A DNA stretch of 35,235 nt from an uncultured Clostridia bacterium (GCA_944392885.1 CALXYG010000075.1:1-35235), one strand, 5' to 3'; positions 8,499 to 19,707 are shown, counted from the first letter of the stretch. Numbers and translations: made by a program. Notes: generated from the letters alone by a model not told the origin.

Positions 8499-9503
8499 AT
8501 GGCAATTTTAGTAACAGGTGGAGCTGGATTTATAGGAAGTCACACGGTGGTGGAACTATTAGAAAATGGAAGAGAGGTAATAATTCTTGATGATTTCTCA
8601 AACAGTAATCCAAAGACATTAGATGCAATAAAAAAAATAACAGGAAAAGATTTTAAATTTTATCAAATGAATTATTTAAACAAAGAAAATTTAGAAAAAG
8701 TATTTGAAGAAAATAGTATAGATTCTGTAATAAATTTTGCAGGGTTTAAGGCAGTAGGTGAATCTACTCAAAAGCCAATTGAATATTATATAAATAATGT
8801 TTCAGGAGCACTGATTTTACTAGATACGATGAAAAAATACGGAGTAAAAAAATTTGTATTTAGCTCTTCAGCAACCGTATATGGAGACCCAGAAACAATA
8901 CCAATTACAGAAAATTGTAAAACTGGTGGGACGACTAATCCTTATGGCACAACAAAGTTGTTTATTGAACAAATTCTAAAAGATACATATTCTTCTGACA
9001 ACACATGGGATATTGCAATTTTAAGATATTTTAATCCAGTAGGTTCTCATAGTAGTGGACTAATTGGTGAAGAACCAAAAGGAAGACCGAATAATTTAAT
9101 GCCATATATAGCACGTGTAGCAGCAGGTGTATTGGATGAATTATCAATATTCGGTAATGATTATAATACACCAGATGGAACAGGAGTTAGAGATTATATT
9201 CATGTAGTAGATTTAGCAAAGGGACATATTAAAGCTCTGGAAAAATTAGACAGAGAAAAAACTGGATTATATATATATAACTTAGGTACTGGTATAGGTT
9301 ATAGTGTGTTAGATATGGTAAAAGCTTTTGAAAAAGCAACAGGAAAAAAAGTAAAATATAAAATTGTAGATAGAAGACCTGGTGATATTGCAATGTGTTA
9401 TGCTGACCCAAGAAAAGCAAGAGAAGAGCTAGGATGGCGTGCTGAGTTAACAATTGAGGACATGTGTAAAGATGCCTGGAACTATATTGAAAAAAACAGT
9501 TAA
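8499..9503 (+). CDS. galE: UDP-glucose 4-epimerase
   Basis: Interconverts UDP-glucose and UDP-galactose for Leloir metabolism and surface glycans. 334 residues from ATG 8499; an in-frame GTG at 8490 lies only one base from the AAGGAG at 8483-8488, whereas 8499 is well spaced. Extended SDR fold: GGAGFIGSH at the NAD site, INFAGFKAVGES, catalytic SSSATVYG, then YGTTK (YxxxK), LRYFNPVGSH, GTGVRDYIHVVDLA and NLGTGIGYSV, all typical of GalE. No gal genes are adjacent, so it may mainly serve envelope polysaccharide synthesis. Confidence 0.95.
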   Translation: MAILVTGGAGFIGSHTVVELLENGREVIILDDFSNSNPKTLDAIKKITGKDFKFYQMNYLNKENLEKVFEENSIDSVINFAGFKAVGESTQKPIEYYINNVSGALILLDTMKKYGVKKFVFSSSATVYGDPETIPITENCKTGGTTNPYGTTKLFIEQILKDTYSSDNTWDIAILRYFNPVGSHSSGLIGEEPKGRPNNLMPYIARVAAGVLDELSIFGNDYNTPDGTGVRDYIHVVDLAKGHIKALEKLDREKTGLYIYNLGTGIGYSVLDMVKAFEKATGKKVKYKIVDRRPGDIAMCYADPRKAREELGWRAELTIEDMCKDAWNYIEKNS

Positions 9504-9564
9504 TTTTTGGATTAAATTATAATTAGACGAGAACAAACAGCATAGAATAAAAAAGGAGGTAGTT

Positions 9565-10137
9565 ATGTATATAGTTGCATTAAATGGAAGTCCCAAAAGG
9601 GATGGAAATACAATGAATTTAATTGAAATATTAAGGAAAAATGTTGAATCAAAAGATATCAAATTTGAAATAATACATGCATATGAGTGTGTATTAGATT
9701 GTAAACAGCCATTTTGCTTAGATTGCATTAGCCCATGTGACCAAAATTGTTTAAAAGGAACAAAACTAGAAAAAGCATATGAATCTATTACAAAAGCAGA
9801 TATCCTTATAATGGCAAGTCCCGTATATTTTGGAAACGTTACTGCAGGATTAAAAGCCTTTTGGGATAAATCAAGATATATTCGTAGTCAAAAATCTTGG
9901 GTTGGAAAGTTGGCTACTGTAATGGCTGTGGGAGGCTCAAGTTATGGTGGGCAAGAAACGGTTCTACATTCTATGCAAAATATGTTACAAGTACAAGGAT
10001 TTACATTGTTCAATGATTCAAATGAAGAGTCTGATGCTGGACATTTTGGAATTTGTGCCAATAGGCCGTCCATAAATGATGAAACAGCCAAAAAGAGAAT
10101 TGAAATTATGGCGAAAACAATTAAGAAGGTGATATAA
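9565..10137 (+). CDS. NADPH-dependent FMN reductase-like flavoprotein
   Basis: Flavodoxin-fold oxidoreductase, 190 residues, ATG after AAAGGAGGT. FMN phosphate loop GSPKRDGNTMNLI (9-21) and SPVYFGNVTAGLKAFWDKS, the standard second FMN contact, are clear. Between them lies a cysteine cluster, CVLDCKQPFCLDCISPCDQNC (spacing x3, x4, x2, x3, x3), which suggests an iron-sulfur cluster as in Isf-type proteins, or a redox disulfide. The electron partner is unknown. Neighbours galE and the HAD gene give no functional link. Confidence 0.8.
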   Translation: MYIVALNGSPKRDGNTMNLIEILRKNVESKDIKFEIIHAYECVLDCKQPFCLDCISPCDQNCLKGTKLEKAYESITKADILIMASPVYFGNVTAGLKAFWDKSRYIRSQKSWVGKLATVMAVGGSSYGGQETVLHSMQNMLQVQGFTLFNDSNEESDAGHFGICANRPSINDETAKKRIEIMAKTIKKVI

Positions 10138-10223
10138 ATAACGATTAAACTATAATAAATAAATACTTTTAGAAAAATTAAACATATCATATTAGAAACA
10201 ATTTAAATAGAAAAGAGAGAAGT

Positions 10224-10859
10224 ATGGTAAAAAGAATTATATTTGATATTGATAATACATTAATAAAATGGGAAGATAGTTACTATGGGGAATTAGGAAA
10301 AGTATTTGACGAATTACAAATACAATATACACAATTAGATATTGAAAAGATAATTTTAGCTATTGCAGAATATGAAAAAAGAGAAATATATTTTAAAAAA
10401 GATGCAATGTTACAAATTTGTGAGGAAAAGTTAGAAAGAGAGCTACCAGATAATTTTATAGATACTATGCTGACTTATTTTGAAAAATGTGTACCAGAAC
10501 ACTTACCATCGGGTGTATTAGAAACATTAGAGTACTTAAGTCGAAAATATGAATTAGTAACACTAACAAATTGGTTTGAGGAAACACAGAGTATTCGTTT
10601 GCAAAAAGTTGGCATAGAAAAATATTTTAAAAAAATTTATGCCTGTGATAGAATTAAAATAAAACCAAATAAAGAAAGTTATTTAACAGCAGCAGGAGAT
10701 AACAAACCACAAAATTGCCTTATGATAGGAGATAATCTTATTAATGATATTGAAGGTGCAAAAAAGTGTGGAATGCAAGTAATATACTATAATCCAAAGA
10801 AATTACAAACACAATATCCAAATATCCAAAAATTTGAGGAATTACAACAAATACTGTGA
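10224..10859 (+). CDS. HAD-superfamily hydrolase, probable phosphatase
   Basis: 211 residues from ATG 10224, TGA stop. HAD motifs: I FDIDNTLI (nucleophile D and acid/base D, 8-15), II TLTNW, III lysine in IKPNKES, and IV GDNLINDIEGAKKCGM. A helical cap lies between motifs I and II (about 20-100), placing it with class I small-molecule phosphatases such as the YjjG/phosphoglycolate-like group. The substrate is not predictable. Confidence 0.82.
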   Translation: MVKRIIFDIDNTLIKWEDSYYGELGKVFDELQIQYTQLDIEKIILAIAEYEKREIYFKKDAMLQICEEKLERELPDNFIDTMLTYFEKCVPEHLPSGVLETLEYLSRKYELVTLTNWFEETQSIRLQKVGIEKYFKKIYACDRIKIKPNKESYLTAAGDNKPQNCLMIGDNLINDIEGAKKCGMQVIYYNPKKLQTQYPNIQKFEELQQIL

Positions 10860-10915
10860 ACACTATATTTTCACAAATTAAAAGAAGAAAGGGTTAAAAA
10901 AGGAGTAATTAAATA

Positions 10916-13264
10916 ATGCAAACAATACGATATCAGCCACAGATAGATAAAGGACTAACTCAAGAGCAAGTAACAAAAAGAATTAAAGAAAAACTTGTAA
11001 ATTACGATACTACAGTACCAACTAAAAGTATTAAAGCGATTATTTTTACTAATATATTTACTATATTTAACTTGCTTAATCTAGGATTAGCTCTAGCAGT
11101 TTTTTTTGTGCACTCTTATAGAAATTTGTTATTCATGGGGGTAGTTATTTGTAATACTTTAATTAGTACTTATCAGGAAATTCATTCTAAAAGGATAGTA
11201 GACAAATTATCTGTCATATCAGCAACTAAAATTACAGCAATTCGAGATGGAAAAGAACATAAAATAGGAATAAATGAGTTAGTATTAGATGATATTATTA
11301 GAATAATCACGGGAGATCAAATTGTCACAGATTGTATACTACAAAAGGGAGAAGTAGAAGTAAATGAATCTTTTATTACGGGAGAATCTGATACAATTTA
11401 TAAAAAAGAAGGTGATATGTTATTATCTGGAAGCTTTATTGTAAGTGGAAATGGAATTGCTAAGGTGGAACATATTGCAGGAGAAAACTTTACATCAAAA
11501 ATATCAGAAGAAACTAAGCAAATCAAGAAAATAAAATCAGAAATAATGAAATCATTAAATAAAGTTATTAAAACTGTGTCAATTCTTATATTACCAGTAG
11601 GGGCACTTTTGTTTTATAATCAAGTTTCGGTTATGGGTGCGCGTTATGAACAGGCGGTAATACAAACTGTAGCTGCACTCATAGGAATGATACCAGAAGG
11701 TCTTATTTTACTTACTAGTACAGTATTAGCAGTAAGTGTAATACGTCTTTCAAAAGACAAAGTATTGGTTCAAGAATTATATTGTATTGAGACATTAGCT
11801 AGAGTGGACATGCTATGTTTAGATAAAACAGGAACTATTACAGAAGGCAAAATGGAAGTAAACAGTATTATACCAGTTAATAATACAAAAGAAGAATTGG
11901 AAAATATTTTAAGTTCTATAGCTAGAGCTTCAGAAGATAAGAATGTAACAATAGAAGCTATAAGAAAAAAATACGTAAAAGAAACTAATTGGAATGTAAA
12001 AGAAAAGATTGCTTTTTCTTCACAGAAAAAATGGTCAGGTGTTACTTTTGAGAAGCATGGAAGTTATATACTTGGAGCACCAGAGTTCGTTATAAAAGAA
12101 AAAATTGCTAATTATGAGGAAAAAATAAAAGAATATTCAGTAGAAAATCGAGTTCTAGTAATTGCACATAGTCAGGAAAATTTTAACAATAAAAATTTAC
12201 CAAGAAACTTAACAATATGTGGATTTGTACTAATTCAAGATATTATTCGACAAGATGCTAATGAAACGTTGAAATATTTTAAAGAACAAGGAGTAAAAAT
12301 TAAAATTATTTCTGGAGATAATCCAATTACTGTTTCAAATATTGCTAAAAGAGCAGGTGTAGACGGTTATGATAAATACATAGACTTAAGTAAAGTAAAA
12401 AAGGAAGATATAAAGGAAGTAGCACAAAAATATACTATTTTTGGAAGAGTATCTCCAATACAAAAAAGAGACCTAATGAAGGTATTAAAAGAAATGGAAC
12501 ATACAGTAGCAATGACAGGAGACGGAGTAAATGATGTACTAGCTTTAAAAGAAGCAGATTGTAGTATTGCCATTGCCAGTGGTAGTGATGCGGCACGAAA
12601 TGTATCACAACTTGTACTACTAGATTCTAATTTTAGTTCAATGCCTAAAATTGTAGCAGAAGGAAGACGTACTATTAATAATATAGAACGCTCCTCACAA
12701 CTTTTTTTGGTAAAAACAATATATTCTACAATACTTGCAGCTATATTTGTATTTATCGATATGCATTTTCCATTCAAACCTATTCAGTTGTCATTACTTA
12801 GTGTAGCAACAATTGGTATACCGTCATTTATTTTGGCATTACAGCCAAACAAATCAAGAGTAAAAGGGAAGTTTTTACCGAATGTGCTTTCAAAATCAGT
12901 ACCTGCTGCTTTAACAGTTGTATCTAATATATTAATAGTAATAGCCTTTAGTGATCCACTTAACTTAGATATAGAAACATACTCTACAATATGTGTTATC
13001 CTTACTTCTATTACAAGTTTCATACTACTATTTAAATTATGTAGACCATTTAACTTATTAAGAATAAGTTTATGGATTTCAATGGTAATCCTATTTATTT
13101 TAGAAATAACAGTATTTAGTAATTTTTTTTACATAGCCAAGCTAAGTACACAAAACTTAATTGCTCTAGCAGGTTTTGTTTTTATTTCAATTAGTATATA
13201 TGCATTTTACAATTATATTGTAAACCATTTATTAAAAATATTTAGGAAAAGGAAAAAAGTATGA
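10916..13264 (+). CDS. P-type cation-transporting ATPase (CtpE/YfgQ-like)
   Basis: A 782-residue membrane pump that exports or imports a divalent cation using a phospho-aspartate cycle. Actuator motif TGES at about 155, PEGLILLTS in the ion-binding TM4, phosphorylation loop DKTGTITEG with D303, and hinge GDGVNDVLALKEAD with D536; about ten membrane helices, the last six after 590. The IPEGL-type TM4 and short N-terminus resemble CtpE/YfgQ ATPases (CtpE is a known mycobacterial Ca2+ importer) rather than SERCA-like YloB, so calcium is my best guess. Its TGA stop overlaps the prmC start in ATGA, so the two are translationally coupled. Confidence 0.88.
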   Translation: MQTIRYQPQIDKGLTQEQVTKRIKEKLVNYDTTVPTKSIKAIIFTNIFTIFNLLNLGLALAVFFVHSYRNLLFMGVVICNTLISTYQEIHSKRIVDKLSVISATKITAIRDGKEHKIGINELVLDDIIRIITGDQIVTDCILQKGEVEVNESFITGESDTIYKKEGDMLLSGSFIVSGNGIAKVEHIAGENFTSKISEETKQIKKIKSEIMKSLNKVIKTVSILILPVGALLFYNQVSVMGARYEQAVIQTVAALIGMIPEGLILLTSTVLAVSVIRLSKDKVLVQELYCIETLARVDMLCLDKTGTITEGKMEVNSIIPVNNTKEELENILSSIARASEDKNVTIEAIRKKYVKETNWNVKEKIAFSSQKKWSGVTFEKHGSYILGAPEFVIKEKIANYEEKIKEYSVENRVLVIAHSQENFNNKNLPRNLTICGFVLIQDIIRQDANETLKYFKEQGVKIKIISGDNPITVSNIAKRAGVDGYDKYIDLSKVKKEDIKEVAQKYTIFGRVSPIQKRDLMKVLKEMEHTVAMTGDGVNDVLALKEADCSIAIASGSDAARNVSQLVLLDSNFSSMPKIVAEGRRTINNIERSSQLFLVKTIYSTILAAIFVFIDMHFPFKPIQLSLLSVATIGIPSFILALQPNKSRVKGKFLPNVLSKSVPAALTVVSNILIVIAFSDPLNLDIETYSTICVILTSITSFILLFKLCRPFNLLRISLWISMVILFILEITVFSNFFYIAKLSTQNLIALAGFVFISISIYAFYNYIVNHLLKIFRKRKKV

Positions 13265-14106
13265 AAATAGAGCAAATACAAAAGGAAGGAATTAAAAAAT
13301 TAAATGAAGCACATATAGAAGAACCTATATTAAAGGCCAAACTTCTTTTGGCAAACCTGTTAGATAAACCAAAAGAATATCTTGTAACACATTCTACAGA
13401 AATACTTCCAGATATAATTATACAGAGTTATTTTGAAAAAATAGAAAAATTAAAAAAAAGAGTACCAATTGAATATATATTACAACATAAAGAATTTATG
13501 AAACTAGATTTTTACATAAACGAAGATGTACTAATTCCTAGATCTGATACAGAAATTTTAGTTGAAACTGTTATAGAGATAGCTAAGCAAAACAGTAAAA
13601 TAAATATCCTAGACTTATGTACAGGAAGCGGAGCAATTGCGGTTAGTTTGGCAAAATACTTGCCACAAAGTAATGTAAAAGGAATTGATATAAGCTCGAA
13701 AGCAATTGAAGTAGCTACACAAAATGCCAAAAAAAATAATGTAGAGGTAACTTTTCTTAAGTCAGATTTGTATCAAAACATACAAGAGAGAAATTGGGAC
13801 ATAATTGTATCAAACCCACCTTATATTGAATCAGATGTAATTGCCTGCTTAGAGCCAGAAGTACAACATGAACCATTAATAGCGTTAGATGGAGGAAAAG
13901 ATGGTCTAAATTTTTATAGAAGAATTATAGATAAATCAAATTACTACTTAAATAAAAATGGATGGCTAGTATTAGAAATCGGTTACCAACAAGCAAAAGA
14001 GGTAACAAAGCTATTAGAGCTTAAAAACTGTTTTGATAAAATAGATGTAAAAAAGGATTTGGGAGGAAACAATAGAGTTGTTATAGCTAGATACGCATGT
14101 GTCTAA
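13261..14106 (+). CDS. prmC: Release factor glutamine methyltransferase
   Basis: Methylates the GGQ glutamine of peptide release factors using SAM. 281 residues, normal length. N-terminal helical domain (about 1-85), then LIPRSDTEILVE, SAM loop DLCTGSGAIAVSLAK, and catalytic NPPYIE near 185 that binds the glutamine. The usual partner prfA is not adjacent. It starts inside the stop of the upstream ATPase (4-nt overlap), an unusual pairing. Confidence 0.95.
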   Translation: MKIEQIQKEGIKKLNEAHIEEPILKAKLLLANLLDKPKEYLVTHSTEILPDIIIQSYFEKIEKLKKRVPIEYILQHKEFMKLDFYINEDVLIPRSDTEILVETVIEIAKQNSKINILDLCTGSGAIAVSLAKYLPQSNVKGIDISSKAIEVATQNAKKNNVEVTFLKSDLYQNIQERNWDIIVSNPPYIESDVIACLEPEVQHEPLIALDGGKDGLNFYRRIIDKSNYYLNKNGWLVLEIGYQQAKEVTKLLELKNCFDKIDVKKDLGGNNRVVIARYACV

Positions 14107-14144
14107 GATAATGAAATAGAGCATATTAATAGAAGGAGGTTCTA

Positions 14145-14798
14145 ATGTCATTTTCTAGTGAAGCAAAGGAAGAAATTGAAAAACTAAAAATATGGGATAA
14201 TAAAAGTAATTTAAAACAAGAAGAACAGTTGGAAAGAGTTTATGTAAGAGAAGCTTTTTTGCAATATGGTTTTTTAAGTGACCCAAATAAAGAGTATCAC
14301 TTAGAATTTGTATTAAAAACGAAAAAAAGAGCAGATGAAATTTCTAATATTTTATTACGAAACAATATGAAAGCGAGAATTATAAAAAGAAGAGAAAAGC
14401 AAGTAGTATATTTAAAAGAAGGAGAAGATATTTCGAATTGCTTGGCCTTTATGGGTGCTAGCAGTTCAGTTTTACGTTTTGAAGAGATTCGTGTAGTAAG
14501 AGAAATGCGAAATCATATAAATCGTAAAGTGAATTGTGAAACAGCAAATCTAACTAAAACAGTAAATGCAGCATATGAACAAATTATGGCAATAGAAAAA
14601 GTGAAAAAAACAAAAAAATGGCAGGAACTGGAAAAAGGAATAAAAGAAATTGCTGAGCTTAGATTAAAAAATCCGGACATGAGTATAGAAGCATTAGGAA
14701 AAGAATTAAACCCGCCAATTAGTAAATCTGGTGCGAACCATAGATTAAAAAAAATTATAGATATGGCAAAAGAATTGGAACAAAATATTGAAGCATAG
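14145..14798 (+). CDS. whiA: Shortened WhiA-family regulator
   Basis: WhiA is a DNA-binding protein linked to division and sporulation in Gram-positives. This one has 217 residues against the usual ~300-320. The start MSFSSEAKEEIEKL matches the WhiA N-terminus, but it then jumps to the second LAGLIDADG-like half (YVREAFLQYGFLSDPNKEYHLEF); the first ~90 residues of that domain are missing with no frameshift. The C-terminal part is intact: RNHINRKVNCETANLTKT and the WhiA helix-turn-helix ending ISKSGANHRLKKI. ATG 14145 follows AGAAGGAGGT. The usual partners rapZ (yvcJ) and yvcK are absent; hemW follows. Confidence 0.88.
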   Translation: MSFSSEAKEEIEKLKIWDNKSNLKQEEQLERVYVREAFLQYGFLSDPNKEYHLEFVLKTKKRADEISNILLRNNMKARIIKRREKQVVYLKEGEDISNCLAFMGASSSVLRFEEIRVVREMRNHINRKVNCETANLTKTVNAAYEQIMAIEKVKKTKKWQELEKGIKEIAELRLKNPDMSIEALGKELNPPISKSGANHRLKKIIDMAKELEQNIEA

Positions 14799-14825
14799 AA
14801 ATTCTAATAAAAGGAATGAGAAAAA

Positions 14826-15993
14826 ATGAAGGAAGTTGGAATTTATATTCATATTCCATTTTGTGTATGCAAATGTTATTATTGTGACTTTTATTCTATT
14901 CCTCTAAATGAAACTATAATAAAAAAATATTTTAAATATTTAAAACAAGAAATTATAGAAGTTGCAGAAGGGATAAAAGAAGACATAAAGTATTATGGAA
15001 AAGAGTCTATAAAAATAAAAACAATATATATAGGAGGTGGAACTCCATCTTCTGTTAAAAACAACTACATTGAAGATATTATAAGCACTCTTTTTGAGAA
15101 TTATAATATTATGCCAGAAGCTGAAATTACAATAGAAGTTAACCCAGGAACGATTACAGAAAAAAAATTTGAGAAATACAAAAAAGCAGGAATTAATCGC
15201 CTCAGTATTGGAATGCAAACACTTAATCCAAACACCTTAAAAACCATTGGAAGAATTCATTCAAAAGAAGATTTTTTTATATGCTACAAATTAGCATGTA
15301 AGGTACGGCTTTACAAATATAAATACCGATTGCATAATAGGATTACCTGGACAAACGATTGAAGAAGTAAAAGAAAATATAGATAATATAATAAAGCTAG
15401 ATACACAGCACATTTCAGTATATTCTCTCATAGTAGAAGAAAACACTAAAATACAAGAAATGATTACAAATAATATAATTAAATTACCAGAAGAAAAAAT
15501 AGAAAGAGAAATGTATTGGTATGTAAAACAAAAATTAGAGAAAAATGGCTATCAGCACTATGAAATTTCTAATTATGCCAAGCCTGGCTTTGAGTCAAAA
15601 CATAATTTAGACTGTTGGAATCAAAAAGAATATTTAGGTTTTGGAGCAGCGGCTCATTCTTATACAGATGGGTGTCGTTATTCAAACATTGCTAATGTAA
15701 ATGAATATATTAAAAATTATGAAATGGAAAAACAAGAAGATAATATTATAATTCATGAAAAACAAGATAAAACTATAATGGCCAAAGAATATATTTTGCT
15801 AAGTTTAAGAACAATAAAAGGATGCAATAAAAATGAATTTTATAAGAAATTTGGTTATGAAATAGAAAAGGGGTTTATAAAAGAACTTGAAAAATTAACA
15901 AATAATGGACTCTTAAAAACTGATGGAGAATATATTTCACTTACAAACAGAGGAATTAATTTAGCTAACTTAGTATGGGAAGAATTTGTATAA
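14826..15993 (+). CDS. hemW: HemW-type radical SAM protein, split by a +1 shift
   Basis: HemN-like radical SAM protein; HemW members act as heme chaperones rather than coproporphyrinogen oxidases. The first 160 residues hold the cluster motif CVCKCYYC (CxxxCxxC, residues 13-20), GGGTPSS and the conserved RLSIGMQTLN. The zero frame then meets CGG at 15306 and stops at 15362. Skipping C15306 continues as GFTNINTDCIIGLPGQT and on to FGAAAHSY and the C-terminal winged-helix region, ending at 15993: 388 residues in all, typical for HemW (~380). Both halves are clean, with no second lesion. Its stop lies just upstream of the hrcA promoter. Confidence 0.9.
15306..15308 (+). other. CGG +1 frameshift site in hemW
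   Basis: Zero frame: AAG GTA CGG CTT. Skipping C15306 gives AAG GTA GGC TTT, restoring the family-conserved G-F before NINTDCIIGLPGQT. No homopolymer is present. The GUA-reading tRNA could not re-pair with UAC after slipping. Confidence 0.75.
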
Positions 15994-16054
15994 AACACAC
16001 AAAGGAAAAAACAAACATGAAATAAATAAGCACAAAAAATTCATAAAAAGGGTA

Positions 16055-16081
16055 TTGACAAACAGATAAAATGGATATAAT
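16055..16081 (+). promoter_or_regulatory. SigA promoter of the heat-shock operon
   Basis: TTGACA at 16055-16060 and TATAAT at 16076-16081, spacing 15 nt (a TAATAT two bases later gives 17). The CIRCE operator begins 11 nt downstream, over the expected transcription start, so HrcA would block initiation. Confidence 0.75.
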
Positions 16082-16091
16082 ATATACAAAG

Positions 16092-16118
16092 TTAGCACTC
16101 TTGACTATGAAGTGCTAA
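16092..16118 (+). promoter_or_regulatory. CIRCE operator (HrcA binding site)
   Basis: TTAGCACTC (16092-16100), 9-nt spacer, AAGTGCTAA (16110-16118). This is the CIRCE consensus TTAGCACTC-N9-GAGTGCTAA with one change (G to A) at the first base of the right arm. HrcA binding here autoregulates hrcA-grpE-dnaK-dnaJ. Confidence 0.95.
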
Positions 16119-16132
16119 CAAGAGGTGAAAAA

Positions 16133-17155
16133 ATGTTAGACAATCGAAAGAAAAGGATATTACAGGCAATTATCGAAGAATATATTAATACTGCAGAACC
16201 AGTAAGTTCTGGTTCACTTTTGCAAAACTATGGTTTAGAATGTAGCAGTGCTACTATCAGAAATGATATGGCAGAATTAGAACATGTAGGTTATTTAGAT
16301 AAACCACATACATCAGCAGGACGAATACCATCTGCAAAAGGCTATCGTTTTTATGTTGATGAACTTTTAAAAGACGACAATATTAGTATACAGGAAATGA
16401 AATACATAAAATCGAAATTAGAAACGAAAGTAAATGAGATTGAGGAATTAACCAAAATTGCATCGAATACTTTATCTGAAATTACACATTATACTTCTGT
16501 TGCTATAGGACCAAGGACAAGAAAACATAATATAGTGGATATAAAATTTGTGTTACTCGGGAGTAGAGTATTAATGGCAGTTATCTTGACTGATGCAGGA
16601 GCAATTAAAGAAACAATTATTAAATTTGATCAAGATATTACAGAATCACAAGTAAGTAATTTAAATATTTTATTTAATAATAAACTAAGAGGAATGCCTT
16701 TAGAAAAGATAGATGAACCATTTGAACAATATATTATGAATGAAATGAGTAATGAAGTAAAAGTTATTAAACCAATTATTGAGCAAATTAATTATGCTAT
16801 TGTATACAATACAGATGTTTATTTAGAAGGAGCAAATAAAGTATTTAACTTTCCTGAATTTAAAAAATTAGAAGTAGCAAGAACTTTTCTAAATATATTG
16901 GACACTAAAGAATTAGTTTTGGATATTCTAAACTCGAGCTTAGCAGAAGACATTAATGTATATATTGGAGATGAAAATGAATATTCTGAACTTAAAGATT
17001 TTAGTATTATTACTTTCAGACATACAATAGGAAAACACGATTTAGGTACAATTGGTATAATAGGTCCAACAAGGATGGACTATTCAAAAGTAATTTCTGT
17101 TATGAAATATATAAGCAAAAAACTAAATGAGCAATTAGGAAAAGGAATGTTTTAG
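16133..17155 (+). CDS. hrcA: Heat-inducible transcription repressor HrcA
   Basis: Repressor of class I heat-shock genes; 340 residues. I chose ATG 16133 (MLDNRKKRILQ) because AGAGGTG precedes it; an in-frame GTG at 16112 lies within the CIRCE right arm. N-terminal winged helix: EEYINTAEPVSSGSL and SSATIRNDMAELEHVGYLDKPHTSAGRIPS, nearly diagnostic of HrcA. The C-terminal GAF-like dimerisation region ends GTIGIIGPTRMDYSKVISVM. First gene of the operon, 11 nt before grpE. Confidence 0.97.
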   Translation: MLDNRKKRILQAIIEEYINTAEPVSSGSLLQNYGLECSSATIRNDMAELEHVGYLDKPHTSAGRIPSAKGYRFYVDELLKDDNISIQEMKYIKSKLETKVNEIEELTKIASNTLSEITHYTSVAIGPRTRKHNIVDIKFVLLGSRVLMAVILTDAGAIKETIIKFDQDITESQVSNLNILFNNKLRGMPLEKIDEPFEQYIMNEMSNEVKVIKPIIEQINYAIVYNTDVYLEGANKVFNFPEFKKLEVARTFLNILDTKELVLDILNSSLAEDINVYIGDENEYSELKDFSIITFRHTIGKHDLGTIGIIGPTRMDYSKVISVMKYISKKLNEQLGKGMF

Positions 17156-17166
17156 GAGGAAATGAC

Positions 17167-17658
17167 ATGGAAGAAGAAAAGAGAGAACCTGAAATAATAG
17201 AAAATATAAATGATAAGGCAGATGAAATTATTGAACTTAAAAAAGAATTAGAAGAAAAAGAAGATAGGCTAAAACGATTGATGGCTGAATTTGACAACTT
17301 CAAAAAAAGAAGTAGCAAAGAGCGAGAATTACTATATAATTCTTTGCTTTCAGATATTATAAAAACTTTACTACCTGTATTAGACAATCTTGAAAAGGCG
17401 GCATGCTCATCATCAACCGACGAAAATTACAAACAGGGAGTAGAATTAGTATTAAAACAATTTAAAGATGTATTAACAGCAAATGGGGTAAGTGAAATTG
17501 AAACAGTTGGAACCACATTTGATCCTGAACTTCATGAAGCTGTTAGTTCTGTAACAGATGATAAATTAGGAGAAAAAGAAATTAAAGAAGAATTTAGAAA
17601 AGGTTACAAAATAGGTAATAAAGTTATTAGACACTCAATGGTAGTTGTTGCAAATTAA
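17167..17658 (+). CDS. grpE: Nucleotide exchange factor GrpE
   Basis: DnaK ADP-release factor, 163 residues. A charged N-terminal coiled coil (about 1-60, rich in Glu/Lys) leads to RLMAEFDNFKKRSSKE, then the beta domain with GVSEIETVGTTFDPELHEAV and the C-terminal GYKIGNKVIRHSMVVVAN, all conserved in GrpE. AGGAGG overlaps the end of hrcA. The 112 nt before dnaK hold no ORF or clear hairpin. Confidence 0.97.
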   Translation: MEEEKREPEIIENINDKADEIIELKKELEEKEDRLKRLMAEFDNFKKRSSKERELLYNSLLSDIIKTLLPVLDNLEKAACSSSTDENYKQGVELVLKQFKDVLTANGVSEIETVGTTFDPELHEAVSSVTDDKLGEKEIKEEFRKGYKIGNKVIRHSMVVVAN

Positions 17659-17734
17659 ATAACCTACTAAAATAGAAAAGAAAGTAAAATATCAACATAA
17701 GTTTCAACTTTCAAATATAAAGTTATTAAATTAA

Positions 17735-19627
<1,893 letters not shown>

Positions 19628-19636
19628 CCAGAATTC

Positions 19637-19673
19637 AGAAGTCGGAATGTTGAAATACTATATTCCGACTTCT
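19637..19673 (+). terminator. Hairpin between dnaK and dnaJ
   Basis: 12-bp stem AGAAGTCGGAAT (19637-19648) with its complement at 19662-19673, 13-nt loop, followed by a modest T-rich stretch. It lies inside the operon, so it is more likely a partial terminator or message-stabilising element that lowers dnaJ relative to dnaK. Confidence 0.6.
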
Positions 19674-19707
19674 AATTTCTAGTAGTTAATTTTAAATGGA
19701 GGAAAAC

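Noticed and set aside
12367-12777. 136-residue - strand ORF inside the P-type ATPase gene
   Set aside because: It lies opposite conserved ATPase motifs including GDGVND; no independent support.
16112-16132. GTG start for hrcA seven codons upstream
   Set aside because: It falls within the CIRCE right arm, and ATG 16133 has a proper ribosome site and the conserved N-terminus.
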